Made by a program: the position numbers and the translations under genes. A stretch of DNA of 40,003 nt, taken from positions 1 to 40,003 of the forward strand of contig NZ_ADKM02000045.1 in the NCBI RefSeq assembly GCF_000178155.2, in the 5' to 3' direction. Below, piece by piece: positions 25,279 to 33,399 of this stretch. A model generated the notes under the pieces. It ran no database searches. It was given only the letters and a program-made list of their open reading frames with translations, and was not told the DNA's origin. The DNA is from Hominimerdicola alba 8 (GTDB lineage Bacteria > Bacillota > Clostridia > Oscillospirales > Ruminococcaceae). Numbering within the stretch: the first letter of the stretch is position 1; every line of letters begins with the position of its first letter.

Positions 25279-26064
25279 ATGACAGGTTTGATGTGGACTG
25301 CCTGCGGTACAGGCTTTACATTTCTTATGACAGCACTTGGTGCTGCTGTTGTTCTATTTATGATCAGTGACGATTTCAACGACAAAACGCGGCGTGCATT
25401 TCTTGGATTTGCAGCCGGTGTTATGATCGCTGCATCGGTCTGGAGTTTGCTTATACCCGCTATCGAAGAAGCAGAAAAGTTGGGTAAAAAAGGCTGGATA
25501 CCCGCCGCAGGCGGATTCGCATGCGGTGTTATTTTTCTTATGCTGCTTGATAAGCTGCTGCCGTTTTTTCACCCAGAGCCTGACCGCGCAGAGGGTGTCA
25601 GCAGGGGACTTCGGCATACAGCAATGCTTGTTTTCGCCATAACTCTTCACAATATCCCTGAGGGGATGGCTGTCGGACTGGCATTTGCAGTCGCTGCAAA
25701 TAACGGCGATCCTGCGATGTTTGCGGCAGCGGTAGCGTTGGCAATTGGTATGGGTATACAGAATTTTCCGGAGGGCGCTGCCATATCCATTCCACTCAGG
25801 CAGCATGGAATGGGGCGTTTTAAATCTTTTTTATACGGCATGGCATCAGGTGTCGTTGAACCGATATTCGGTCTGCTGACAGTCCTCGTTGCGGGAACAG
25901 TTGAAGCAATACTCCCATGGATGCTGGCTTTCGCAGCAGGTGCTATGCTCTATGTGGTCGCTGATGAACTTATACCGGAAGCACATCTCGAAAACTCCCG
26001 CACAGGTACTATAAGTGTAATGATAGGTTTTATGCTGATGATGACCCTTGATGTGGCTCTGTAA
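25279..26064 (+). CDS. ZIP-family divalent metal transporter
   Basis: The 261-aa inner-membrane protein imports zinc or related metals, as ZupT does. It has about eight membrane segments. The ZIP metal-site motifs are clear: HNIPEG in segment IV and QNFPEG in segment V, plus VVEPIFG and ADELIPEAH. An acidic, His-containing loop (HPEPDRAEG) lies between segments III and IV. GAAAGGAAGAGG precedes ATG 25279. It stands alone. No Zur-like operator was recognised upstream, so its regulation is unknown. Confidence 0.92.
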   Translation: MTGLMWTACGTGFTFLMTALGAAVVLFMISDDFNDKTRRAFLGFAAGVMIAASVWSLLIPAIEEAEKLGKKGWIPAAGGFACGVIFLMLLDKLLPFFHPEPDRAEGVSRGLRHTAMLVFAITLHNIPEGMAVGLAFAVAANNGDPAMFAAAVALAIGMGIQNFPEGAAISIPLRQHGMGRFKSFLYGMASGVVEPIFGLLTVLVAGTVEAILPWMLAFAAGAMLYVVADELIPEAHLENSRTGTISVMIGFMLMMTLDVAL

Positions 26065-26076
26065 ATAAAGCGTTTA

Positions 26077-26118
26077 CAGGCGGATCGTATTCAATTTTAA
26101 TGTATTATCGTCCGCCTG
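26077..26118 (+). terminator. Hairpin after the ZIP gene
   Basis: CAGGCGGA / TCCGCCTG with a long AT-rich loop. No T-run follows, so its strength is doubtful. Confidence 0.4.
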
Positions 26119-26163
26119 AAATGACTTTCATGTTAAGAAACTATAAACAATTGTGACTGTGTA

Positions 26164-26192
26164 TTGACGTTCAGTCATAAACGTGCTAAAAT
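26164..26192 (+). promoter_or_regulatory. Promoter of the preQ1 operon
   Basis: TTGACG (26164-26169), 17 bp, TAAAAT (26187-26192). Transcription would begin near 26199 and give a leader of about 136 nt before queD. Confidence 0.75.
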
Positions 26193-26198
26193 AAATTA

Positions 26199-26317
26199 TT
26201 GACAGTTCGTTTGCGCCATCCTGTCATTAAACAAAACCAGGGCATACAAGAGAAATTTAAGTGGGGTCTTTGCTCCGCTGTTGTCTTGATGCGCCTGTTT
26301 TTACAGACGCATTTTTT
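26199..26317 (+). promoter_or_regulatory. Candidate preQ1-responsive leader with terminator and antiterminator
   Basis: The leader has a 6-bp stem (TGACAG / CTGTCA), a purine-rich middle, a second hairpin (AGTGGGG / CTCCGCT) and a terminator at 26289-26317. AAAACCAGG (26233-26241) can pair with CCTGTTTT (26294-26301), which is the left arm of the terminator, so the two structures exclude each other. This is typical of a transcription-attenuating riboswitch. Given the downstream genes, preQ1 is the expected ligand. The sequence does not match the short preQ1-I consensus as I know it, so the class is unassigned. Confidence 0.55.
26289..26317 (+). terminator. Leader terminator before queD
   Basis: ATGCGCCTGT / ACAGACGCAT (one mismatch) with a 4-nt loop and a run of six T. 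It lies 17 bp before the queD start. Confidence 0.8.
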
Positions 26318-26334
26318 GTTTTTCGGAGGGAAAA

Positions 26335-26757
26335 ATGTATAGATTAAAAACATCAGCGACCTTTGACAGCGCTCATTTTCTTGCAGGATATGATGGCAAG
26401 TGCGCTAACATACACGGGCACTGCTGGCGTATAGAGGCGGAGTTTTCCGGTGAAGAACTCGAACCGGTTGGTCAGGAACGTGGAATGCTAATGGATTTTT
26501 CTGTGATAAAAAAAGCAGTAAGAAGTCTTGCTGACAGCTTTGACCATACCTTTATCTTTGAGGAAGGTTCTCTCAGACCTGCTACGATAAGTGCGCTGAC
26601 CGATGAGGGATTCAGTCTGACTCCCGTTCCTTTCAGACCTACAGCAGAAAATTTTGCAAAGTGCTTTTTTGATAAATTTGCGGCTCAGGGTCTTCCTGTG
26701 ACTAAGGTCCGTGTTTACGAAACACAGGATAACTGCGCCGAGTATGAGGTGGACTGA
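26335..26757 (+). CDS. queD: 6-carboxy-tetrahydropterin synthase (QueD)
   Basis: The 140-aa enzyme converts dihydroneopterin triphosphate to 6-carboxy-tetrahydropterin, the second step from GTP to preQ0. The zinc ligands are His14 (FDSAHF) and His27/His29 (NIHGHCW), and catalytic Cys23 lies in GKCAN. A Glu in VYETQDN near the C-terminus binds substrate. CGGAGGG lies 4-5 bp upstream of ATG 26335. It is the first gene of the operon and overlaps queE by 1 bp (TGATG). Confidence 0.95.
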   Translation: MYRLKTSATFDSAHFLAGYDGKCANIHGHCWRIEAEFSGEELEPVGQERGMLMDFSVIKKAVRSLADSFDHTFIFEEGSLRPATISALTDEGFSLTPVPFRPTAENFAKCFFDKFAAQGLPVTKVRVYETQDNCAEYEVD

Positions 26758-27425
26758 TGGAACAGCTCTTCAGTCTGGCTGAACACTTTATCAGCATCAA
26801 CGGTGAGGGTCAACGTGCTGGCGAGTTGGCTCTGTTCCTGCGTTTTACAGGCTGTGACCTGCGCTGTGTCTGGTGTGACACACTTTGGGCTGTACCTAAA
26901 GATGCGCCCCACAAAGATAAGGATCTGAGGTCGCTTCTTGATATCGCACGCGATGCCGTGTCGCATGGGGTCAGGAATGTAACGCTGACAGGCGGTGAAC
27001 CTCTGATGCAGAAAGGTATCGTCAGACTATTTGAAGCACTTCTTGACATGGGTCTGAGGGTCGAGATAGAAACCAATGGTTCTGTTGCACTTGCGCCCTT
27101 TATCAGGGATAAGCGCCCCGACTTCAACATGGATTACAAACTTCCCGACAGCGGAATGGAATCACGGATGATAATAGATAATATCTCACTTTTGCAGGCG
27201 AACGATACGCTGAAATTCGTATGTGCATCACACCGAGATCTGCTTCGGGCGTATGAAGTCATACAACAGACCAAGCCCAAGTGTAAAGTGTATTTCAGCC
27301 CTGTTTTCGGGAAAATTGAACCCGCCGATATGGTTGAGTTTATTAAAGAAAAAGGACTGGGAGAAGTTCGGCTGCAATTACAGCTGCACAAATTTATCTG
27401 GGATCCGCAGAAGAGAGGAGTCTGA
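26757..27425 (+). CDS. queE: 7-carboxy-7-deazaguanine synthase (QueE)
   Basis: The 222-aa radical SAM enzyme rearranges 6-carboxy-tetrahydropterin to 7-carboxy-7-deazaguanine. The cluster motif is Cys33-x3-Cys37-x2-Cys40 (GCDLRCVWCDT), preceded by the family start HFISINGEGQRAG and followed by VTLTGGEPLMQ. Length and motif fit QueE. The start overlaps the queD stop, and folE follows 3 bp later, so translation is coupled throughout. Confidence 0.95.
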   Translation: MEQLFSLAEHFISINGEGQRAGELALFLRFTGCDLRCVWCDTLWAVPKDAPHKDKDLRSLLDIARDAVSHGVRNVTLTGGEPLMQKGIVRLFEALLDMGLRVEIETNGSVALAPFIRDKRPDFNMDYKLPDSGMESRMIIDNISLLQANDTLKFVCASHRDLLRAYEVIQQTKPKCKVYFSPVFGKIEPADMVEFIKEKGLGEVRLQLQLHKFIWDPQKRGV

Positions 27426-27428
27426 CTG

Positions 27429-27989
27429 ATGGACAGAGAAAAGATCGAATATCATATCAGAGGTCTTCTGGAAGCCATAGGCGAAGACCCCGACAGAGAG
27501 GGACTTAAGGAAACTCCTGCCCGTGTCGCACGTATGATGGAAGAAGTGCTGGAAGGCACTAAATACTCAAATCATGAGATAGCGCAGATGTTTTCAAAGA
27601 CTTTTGCAGAAGAAGGAAGCAGTGCTGATGAGGCTGTGGTAATGAAAGATATAACCGTTTTCAGTTATTGCGAACATCATATGGCACTGATGTATGATAT
27701 GACTGTCAATGTGGGATATATACCTCACGGAAAAGTTCTAGGGCTCAGCAAGATCGCGCGTATATGTGATATGGCAGCAAAGCGCCTGCAGTTGCAGGAA
27801 CGTCTTGGCAGAGATATCGCTGAGATAATCTCAGAAGCCGCAGGCACACCCGATGTTGGTGTAAAGATCGTCGGCTCGCACAGCTGTATGACAGCACGCG
27901 GTATAAAAAATGTATCCGCAAGAACAGAAACTCGTACATATCTGGGGCAGTTCAAAGAGCGGCAGGAACTCAAAGATATGTTGATCTAG
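27429..27989 (+). CDS. folE: GTP cyclohydrolase I (FolE)
   Basis: The 186-aa type I enzyme opens GTP to dihydroneopterin triphosphate, the shared entry to folate and deazapurine pathways. Zinc ligands lie in SYCEHHMAL and in the later SHSCMTARGI. GLSKIARI and RLQLQERL are typical of the family. In this operon it most likely supplies QueD rather than folate synthesis. A separate folate gene may exist elsewhere. Confidence 0.95.
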   Translation: MDREKIEYHIRGLLEAIGEDPDREGLKETPARVARMMEEVLEGTKYSNHEIAQMFSKTFAEEGSSADEAVVMKDITVFSYCEHHMALMYDMTVNVGYIPHGKVLGLSKIARICDMAAKRLQLQERLGRDIAEIISEAAGTPDVGVKIVGSHSCMTARGIKNVSARTETRTYLGQFKERQELKDMLI

Positions 27990-27999
27990 GGGGATAAAT

Positions 28000-28686
28000 A
28001 TGAAAGCATTGGTATTATTCAGCGGCGGACTTGACAGCAGTACATGTCTGGGGCTGGCTGTTGACAAATACGGCGCAGATAACGTTTTAGCGCTGTCTGT
28101 CTACTACGGGCAGAAGCATGATAAAGAGATCAGAGCATCCGAAAAGGTTGCCGCACATTACGGCGTAAAACAGCAGACTCTTGATCTGGCGAAAATATTT
28201 GAAGGCTCTGACTGCACTCTGCTAAAGGGTTCAGATGGAGATATACCTAAGGAAAGCTATGCTAAACAGATCGAAGAGTCGGCAGGGAAGCCTGTTTCAA
28301 CTTATGTTCCGTTCCGTAACGGACTTTTTCTTGCTTCCGCTGCGAGCATTGCGCTGTCTAATGGCTGCGATGTCATCTATTACGGCGCACACAGCGATGA
28401 CGCAGCAGGTAATGCCTATCCCGACTGCTCTGAAAACTTCAACCGCGCTATGAATGAAGCGATCTATCTCGGCAGCGGCGAACAGCTCAGGATAGAAGCA
28501 CCTTTCGTATCACTTACAAAGGCAGATGTGGTCAGAAAAGGTGTGGAACTGGGCGTTCCTTTTGAACTTACATGGAGTTGCTATGAAGGCGGAGATAAAC
28601 CCTGTGGTATCTGCGGTACCTGCCGCGACAGGATAGCAGCTTTTGAGGCTAACGGTCTTATCGACCCGCTTATGAAAGGAGAATGA
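28000..28686 (+). CDS. queC: 7-cyano-7-deazaguanine (preQ0) synthase (QueC)
   Basis: The 228-aa ATP-dependent enzyme turns 7-carboxy-7-deazaguanine and ammonia into preQ0. It has the PP-loop [10 protein letters not shown] near the N-terminus, the substrate segment [17 protein letters not shown], and a four-Cys zinc site (SCYEGG...CGICGTC). AGGGGGAT precedes ATG 28000. Its stop overlaps the first possible queF start. Confidence 0.95.
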   Translation: MKALVLFSGGLDSSTCLGLAVDKYGADNVLALSVYYGQKHDKEIRASEKVAAHYGVKQQTLDLAKIFEGSDCTLLKGSDGDIPKESYAKQIEESAGKPVSTYVPFRNGLFLASAASIALSNGCDVIYYGAHSDDAAGNAYPDCSENFNRAMNEAIYLGSGEQLRIEAPFVSLTKADVVRKGVELGVPFELTWSCYEGGDKPCGICGTCRDRIAAFEANGLIDPLMKGE

Positions 28687-28688
28687 AA

Positions 28689-29186
28689 ATGACAGGCAGA
28701 AAAGACAATGAACGCGGAGATATCTCTCTTCTGGGTCAGGCAGGTACTAAATACAGCAAGGATTATTCTCCTGAGGTGCTGGAAACTTTCCCGAATAAGC
28801 ACCCTGACAGAGATTATTTTGTAAAATTCAACTGCCCTGAGTTCACTTCGCTTTGCCCTATCACAGGTCAGCCTGATTTTGCGACAGTATATATTTCTTA
28901 CGTACCCGATGTTAAAATGGTCGAGAGCAAATCGCTGAAACTCTATCTGTTCAGCTTCCGCGATCATGGTGATTTCCACGAAGACTGTGTCAACATCATC
29001 ATGAATGACCTGATAAAGCTGATGGAACCCCGCTATATCGAGGTCTGGGGTAAATTTCTTCCTCGCGGCGGCATCTCCATCGATCCGTACTGTAATTATG
29101 GTAAACCCGGTACTAAATGGGAACAGGTCGCGTGGGAAAGACTTACTCACCATGACCTTTACCCCGAAACTGTCAATAACAGATAA
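28689..29186 (+). CDS. queF: NADPH-dependent preQ0 reductase (QueF)
   Basis: The 165-aa enzyme reduces the nitrile of preQ0 to preQ1, the base inserted into tRNA by Tgt. It is the short single-domain type. The catalytic Cys lies in [11 protein letters not shown], the cofactor motif is ESKSLKLY, and FHEDCVN and RGGISIDPY complete the signature. ATG 28689 was chosen because AGGAG (28677-28681) is 7 bp upstream; ATG 28683 is too close. This is the last gene of the operon, which therefore stops at preQ1; tgt and queA/queG are not in this window. Confidence 0.95.
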   Translation: MTGRKDNERGDISLLGQAGTKYSKDYSPEVLETFPNKHPDRDYFVKFNCPEFTSLCPITGQPDFATVYISYVPDVKMVESKSLKLYLFSFRDHGDFHEDCVNIIMNDLIKLMEPRYIEVWGKFLPRGGISIDPYCNYGKPGTKWEQVAWERLTHHDLYPETVNNR

Positions 29187-29249
29187 CGCTAAAACCTCCT
29201 GATACAGCCTAATGGTCATAGCTGATATTCATATTGTTCACTATTCATT

Positions 29250-29500
29250 TTACATATTCATAATGCCGAACATTCTCCGCATAAAGGCACGCCATGTGAT
29301 GTTCTTGGACTTCCATTCCCAATAGAATTGCCCGAACTTCGTCCGGTCGATTTAAATAGGCTTTCTGCGGCACGAAATTGTTCGTGCGGTATACATTTCC
29401 CGGGAAACGCTCCCCGGAAGTTTTCGCTTAGCGCTCTTGATGTCCTCACGCACAGACGGTCTGTAGCAAATTGCTAAGCATTCTGCGTGCTCACCGATAG
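29250..29500 (-). pseudogene. Possible degraded resolvase C-terminus
   Basis: On the minus strand one frame reads CRRKPI, a stop, then IDRTKFGQFYWEWKSKNITW and RAFMRRMF up to a TAA near 29250. The pattern (K-P-x-I-D, F, W-x-x-x-x-I-T) recalls the C-terminus of small serine resolvases/invertases. The frame is interrupted and its upstream part is unconvincing. No other gene is visible at 29190-29640. Confidence 0.3.
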
Positions 29501-29560
29501 CTTCTTGAAGAAGTTGTTCCTTTCTTATGTATAAATATTTTTCTTTCTGTTGATATATGA

Positions 29561-29589
29561 TTGACTTTTTTATTGTGGTGATGTATAAT
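29561..29589 (+). promoter_or_regulatory. Promoter of the 29648 gene
   Basis: TTGACT (29561-29566), 17 bp, TATAAT (29584-29589). GGTGATGTATAAT recurs at 29637-29649, overlapping the start codon; the repeat may be incidental or regulatory. Confidence 0.75.
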
Positions 29590-29647
29590 AGAAAAACAAG
29601 TCTAACCACATTTTTAACCATAAAACGGATTGGGCGGGTGATGTATA

Positions 29648-30115
29648 ATGCCACAAATGAATAAGGGCGGCAAGTTTATTGTTGGGAAGTCGCTCATTCG
29701 AGAAGATGGTGTATTGCAGTTTCCGGAACAAGCGATACAAGAGTATGACATTACTGCGGAAGGTCGAATTTATTTGATAACCGGAAGTAAAAAAACAGGC
29801 GGCTTTTGTGTTACCCGTAAAGGACTTCTTGCCCCTTCAAAACTTGGTCACATATTGTCCGATACTCCTGAATTGAAAGATTACTCGGTAAAACAGGGAG
29901 AATTCATTAAGTATAAGGGACGTTCCTACTCATGGGTTGAAATCAGCGATGACGGTAAAATCGTATTGACTGATGAAATGTTATCATTTCTGAAAATCAA
30001 ATCGGGCATGAAACTGCTTTCTATTCGCAGCAGTGATATAGCTTTCACTATGGGAGCATACGGTCCATTGATAGAAGAATCAATGAAGCATGAAGATGAA
30101 ATACCTGTATTCTAA
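29648..30115 (+). CDS. Small protein of unknown function, possibly AbrB-like
   Basis: A 155-aa soluble protein beginning MPQMNKGGKFIVGKSLIRED. Two related-looking stretches, one near the N-terminus (GVLQFPEQAIQEYDI) and one near the C-terminus (KIVLTDEMLSFLKIKSGMKL), resemble the swapped-hairpin pattern of AbrB-type DNA-binding proteins, so it could be a tandem AbrB fold. The middle SGSKKTGGF-like segment (LITGSKKTGGFCVTRKGLL) is distinctive, and I believe it recurs in Clostridia, but I cannot name the family. It has its own promoter and terminator; the ribosome site is poor. Confidence 0.6.
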   Translation: MPQMNKGGKFIVGKSLIREDGVLQFPEQAIQEYDITAEGRIYLITGSKKTGGFCVTRKGLLAPSKLGHILSDTPELKDYSVKQGEFIKYKGRSYSWVEISDDGKIVLTDEMLSFLKIKSGMKLLSIRSSDIAFTMGAYGPLIEESMKHEDEIPVF

Positions 30116-30137
30116 ATGTATGTACATATCATGTTAC

Positions 30138-30168
30138 AGCAAGGAGAAACTGTTCTCCTTGCTGATTT
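30138..30168 (+). terminator. Strong intrinsic terminator
   Basis: AGCAAGGAGAA / TTCTCCTTGCT, an 11-bp stem with a 4-nt loop, followed shortly by seven T. Confidence 0.85.
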
Positions 30169-30261
30169 TTTTATTCGAGTTGACCTTTTATATCCAAGAC
30201 TATTCGTTCTGTAAGTAGCATTTGAAGATTTGCTCATGTTTTTCCGAAAGTTTACAGATTA

Positions 30262-30369
30262 TTAATGGCGATTCTCTCTTTGAACTTCCTTTTCCTGTTC
30301 CGGTATCAGTATTCTTTTCTCACCTTTACTGCGCCCGCGTTTTTTAGGCTTTAGTGCAGCAAGACCGCC
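30262..30369 (-). pseudogene. Fragment of an IS630-family transposase (N-terminal HTH)
   Basis: The minus-strand frame reads GGLAALKPKKRGRSKGEKR followed by ILIPEQEKEVQRENRH and a stop. This is the end of the helix-turn-helix region of IS630-type transposases (G-L-x-A-L-x-P-x-x-R-G-R). The catalytic DDE part is missing. A MITE with TA-flanked ends at 32900 could have been mobilised by such a transposase. Confidence 0.6.
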
Positions 30370-30376
30370 TTATGCA

Positions 30377-30410
30377 GATAAGACCGACTGCTTTCACAAT
30401 CGGTCTTATC
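30377..30410. terminator. Hairpin next to the IS630 fragment
   Basis: GATAAGACCGA / TCGGTCTTATC, an 11-bp perfect stem with a 12-nt loop. No gene is visible between it and the kinase stop at 30512. It could end transcription of the kinase gene. Confidence 0.55.
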
Positions 30411-30511
30411 ATACACTTTTCTATTGCACTATTTTGCGTTTACACAGAATTTGGGATCGACTATCGGGGCGTATTGTGAGGTGTTGCCTAAAGATATGAT
30501 CATAATTCTTA

Positions 30512-31831
30512 CTATTCGGGGCGATACATAAGTATGCTTACATTAAATATACCATTGTGTGTTTCAATGACCATTGAGCCTTTGTAGCGTTTCACAATGT
30601 TTTTCACTGATCGCAGACCGATGCCATGTCCATCTCTATTGGTGACAGGAAATCCGTTCTTGTCAAGCTCTACCCTACCGTGATAGGCATTGTATATCGA
30701 TATAACCAGCGTTTTTGGATTGAGCAGACCGATGCGTACATTCACAAGGCGGTTATCACCATCAAGTTCAGATGCTGCACGAACAGCGTTTTCAACCAGA
30801 TTACCCATCACTGCACACATATCAGATTCTTTAACAGGCAGCTCATCATCCAGTTCTATAGACCAGCTTATGGTAACATCAAGCGACTTTGCTACTTCAT
30901 CATAGTGGCTTGCAATAGCATCGACCGCCTGATTCCGACATATCATCTTGTGACGCTGTGAGATGTGTTCGACCAGCGGTGCTAGGTATTCTTTGAGTTT
31001 ATCTGTCTGCCCTTGTCTAAGATAGTCGTTGATTATAAGAATATGTTGACGGAAATCATGACGAAGCTGTGAAGATTCCTGTAAATAGAGCCTTGTTTTT
31101 TTGTATTGGTTTTCTTCCATGTGAAAGAGGTCAAGGCTTTGCTCCAATTCTGCACGTTCGGTCAGCTTCTTAGAAAGCCACCATAGAATGTGGTATAGAA
31201 ACCATGTTATCAGCAGCATGGTCAGGAATAACACAAGGCTTATCTTTCGTAACCTGCCTGTCATGACATTTGCAGCACTGATGGGATTTGTCCAGATTAT
31301 CAAAAAAGATGCCACAACAGGGGCGATGGAGAGTACACGCCAAGCCTGATCGAGATTTTCGTTCTCAAACATTTCCGGAAACTTCTTAAATAACGTTCTC
31401 GAAAATATGAGCCCAACGATCATTACGACACCGATACAGATGAGCCCGGATAGCTGGTTATAAACGTTGTCTTTATTATTTAGCTCCAGCGGTGCGGTCA
31501 GAAATGTGTTGTATGTGGTTGAAAAACCGCTCAAAAACACTGAGTTTGCGAAGGCAAAGAGTTTTTTGTAGAAAGAAAGTCCAAAGCAGAAATCATAAAT
31601 TAAAAACAGTACTGCCATTGAAGGAAACAGTAGAGTATTCGCAGGCAGCATGAATGATGAACAAAATACAGCGCCGCCCACTGTAAACGCAGTGAGAAGT
31701 ATCGCCAGTGAACCGAACAGAAACGGCTTGTTGACCTTGCGGCTGCTGTATACAGGGATTATCGCGATAGCTGCGGCAGGTATAATCATTGCAAGCTCGG
31801 TAAAATATCTGAGCGTTAGGCTGAAATTCAT
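30512..31831 (-). CDS. GHKL-type sensor histidine kinase (AgrC-like)
   Basis: The 439-aa membrane kinase has six or more membrane segments in the first ~220 residues. A helical linker with the phospho-acceptor His in SQLRHDFRQH follows, then a GHKL ATPase domain with NLVENAVRAA (N box) and GHGIGLRSV (G box). This layout is typical of peptide-sensing kinases of the AgrC class. The start overlaps the regulator stop by 4 bp. No agrB or agrD-like genes were found beside it, so the signal is unknown. Confidence 0.9.
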   Translation of the reverse strand: MNFSLTLRYFTELAMIIPAAAIAIIPVYSSRKVNKPFLFGSLAILLTAFTVGGAVFCSSFMLPANTLLFPSMAVLFLIYDFCFGLSFYKKLFAFANSVFLSGFSTTYNTFLTAPLELNNKDNVYNQLSGLICIGVVMIVGLIFSRTLFKKFPEMFENENLDQAWRVLSIAPVVASFLIIWTNPISAANVMTGRLRKISLVLFLTMLLITWFLYHILWWLSKKLTERAELEQSLDLFHMEENQYKKTRLYLQESSQLRHDFRQHILIINDYLRQGQTDKLKEYLAPLVEHISQRHKMICRNQAVDAIASHYDEVAKSLDVTISWSIELDDELPVKESDMCAVMGNLVENAVRAASELDGDNRLVNVRIGLLNPKTLVISIYNAYHGRVELDKNGFPVTNRDGHGIGLRSVKNIVKRYKGSMVIETHNGIFNVSILMYRPE

Positions 31832-32568
31832 ATTTCAAGCCTCCTGCGCATACGTGATGCGGCATATTTTGTAAATTTTGCAAGAAGTTCCTTGCGTCCT
31901 CGTCTGCGAACAGGATATATCATATCGTCCTGCATGATGATCTGATCGTCCTTTACCTGTGTGGCGTAATCCATATTAACAATAACACCGCGGCTGCAAA
32001 ACAAGAAATTCGGCTCTTTTTCCAAAGCCGACACCAATTCGCTGAACAGCATTATGCTCTTTTTTACTTCACCGGTGATCAGTTTCAGATCAACCGAATG
32101 ATTATTTGAAAGCACCGCAATGATCTCAGACAGTGGTATCTCCAGTACCATATGAGGAACATTGACTTTTAGCAGCTTGTCCTCGACATTCAAGTCATGT
32201 ATTGTCCTGTCCATGATCTCTGCAAAAGCAGGATATTCAAAGGGTTTGCAAAGGTAGCCTTTTGGCTGTGATGAGAATGATTGAAAAACAAAGTCACGCG
32301 TGGTTGACATAAAAATGATGCCGATATCTCGATCAGCAATACGAAGTTGTTCAGCTAGTGAAAGTCCATCCATCTCACCCAAGCATACATCAAGGAAAAT
32401 GATCTCGAATATTCCTTTGCGATAGCTTTTAAGAAACTCCTCAGCTGATGAATAGTTCGATATCCTGAAAGAGCAATTGTGTCTGCCGTCAAAATAACGG
32501 TCAAGGCAATTTTTTATGACAATGCGATCATGTTCGAGATCATCTACGATCGCAATATTCAACTCCAT
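31828..32568 (-). CDS. LytTR-family response regulator
   Basis: This 246-aa regulator has a receiver domain with acidic D9-D10 and phospho-acceptor D60 (IIFLDVCLGEMDG). A LytTR DNA-binding domain follows from about residue 140 (LEIPLSEIIAVLSNNHSV; FLFCSRGVIVNMDY). AgrA, ComE and LytR share this architecture. It is the first gene of the pair; AGAGGTGAAA precedes ATG 32568. LytTR proteins bind two direct repeats about 21 bp apart; such a pair lies upstream at 32658-32690, which suggests autoregulation. Confidence 0.9.
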   Translation of the reverse strand: MELNIAIVDDLEHDRIVIKNCLDRYFDGRHNCSFRISNYSSAEEFLKSYRKGIFEIIFLDVCLGEMDGLSLAEQLRIADRDIGIIFMSTTRDFVFQSFSSQPKGYLCKPFEYPAFAEIMDRTIHDLNVEDKLLKVNVPHMVLEIPLSEIIAVLSNNHSVDLKLITGEVKKSIMLFSELVSALEKEPNFLFCSRGVIVNMDYATQVKDDQIIMQDDMIYPVRRRGRKELLAKFTKYAASRMRRRLEI

Positions 32569-32613
32569 AGTTTCACCTCTCCTAACTAAGATCTCACTTA
32601 ATTTAATATAAAT

Positions 32614-32642
32614 ATTATACCATAGTGCTAATTAAAAAACAA
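32614..32642 (-). promoter_or_regulatory. Promoter of the LytTR/GHKL pair
   Basis: On the minus strand TTGTTT (32637-32642), 17 bp, TATAAT (32614-32619). Confidence 0.65.
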
Positions 32643-32657
32643 GGTACAAAAACAACC

Positions 32658-32690
32658 TTTCACGTAAGTTTTATACAATTCACGCAACTT
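32658..32690 (-). promoter_or_regulatory. Candidate LytTR operator, two direct repeats
   Basis: CACGTAAGTT (32661-32670) and CACGCAACTT (32681-32690) repeat with a 20-bp period directly upstream of the -35 box of the regulator promoter. A divergent plus-strand promoter (TTGACA 32694-32699, CATAAT 32717-32722) starts just beyond, so both directions could be controlled. Confidence 0.5.
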
Positions 32691-32899
32691 CTATTGACAT
32701 TTTAGTATAACTGTATCATAATATCTAACATAGTAAGGAAATTTATTCTATTCTTTATTTATTCAAAAAGTTTAAATTTCAGCATCTGCATTTTAAAGGA
32801 TATAAATACCTAGACGAATACTGTTTTTAGGCAGATGTAATTATTCTGTCATCGTCAGACAGTTCTGAAGACACTTCAAAAAATGAAGCTGAGCCTTAC

Positions 32900-33002
32900 T
32901 ATAGCAATCCAACTGTTTAAATTCACAAAATCCGGTCGAAATAGCTAGGATTTATGGGCTTTATGACTGAATTTTGTCTGAATTTTAAGGCGGATTGCTA
33001 TA
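32900..33002. mobile_element. MITE-like element with TA-flanked inverted ends
   Basis: TATAGCAATCC (32900-32910) and GGATTGCTATA (32992-33002) form an 11-bp perfect inverted repeat. Inside it, AAATTCACAAAAT and ATTTTGTCTGAATTT extend the symmetry. TA at both borders fits IS630/Tc1-type insertion. No coding frame is present. Confidence 0.6.
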
Positions 33003-33070
33003 ATACACTTTAAAGGTTAAACGGGTGTCATTTGAAGTATCGTGGATGATGTCATTTTATTCTTGCTTTA

Positions 33071-33099
33071 TTGACAAGTAGTCTTATCATGTGTAAATA
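33071..33099 (+). promoter_or_regulatory. Promoter upstream of the FN3 secreted protein
   Basis: TTGACA (33071-33076), 17 bp, TAAATA (33094-33099). The leader to ATG 33400 would be about 295 nt and includes a 16-codon frame. Confidence 0.6.
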
Positions 33100-33167
33100 A
33101 AGTAAATAATTAAATAAGTCCACAAATCATTTGTATATGTTAAAATATATGGAGGTTATCATTTAAC

Positions 33168-33218
33168 ATGATAAACAAATTATATATATTAAACGACTTA
33201 TTATTAAAGTTTATATGA
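33168..33218 (+). CDS. Possible 16-aa leader or signal peptide
   Basis: ATG 33168 starts MINKLYILNDLLLKFI followed by TGA. GGAGGT lies 11 bp upstream, in a leader that is otherwise non-coding and very AT-rich. The spacing is long and the peptide has no known match, so it may be chance. Confidence 0.25.
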   Translation: MINKLYILNDLLLKFI

Positions 33219-33399
33219 AGTTTCTACGCCCATAAAGTATTTATATTAATAAACAAGAAATAAATAAACAAGAAATAAAACATGTGGAATATTTGATGTT
33301 TTTATGTGAAGTTGATTGGTTAATAAAAGCATATTCTTTTCAATGAAATATGAAGAATACGCTTTTAAATATATTTTACGTTATAGGAGGATATAAGAA

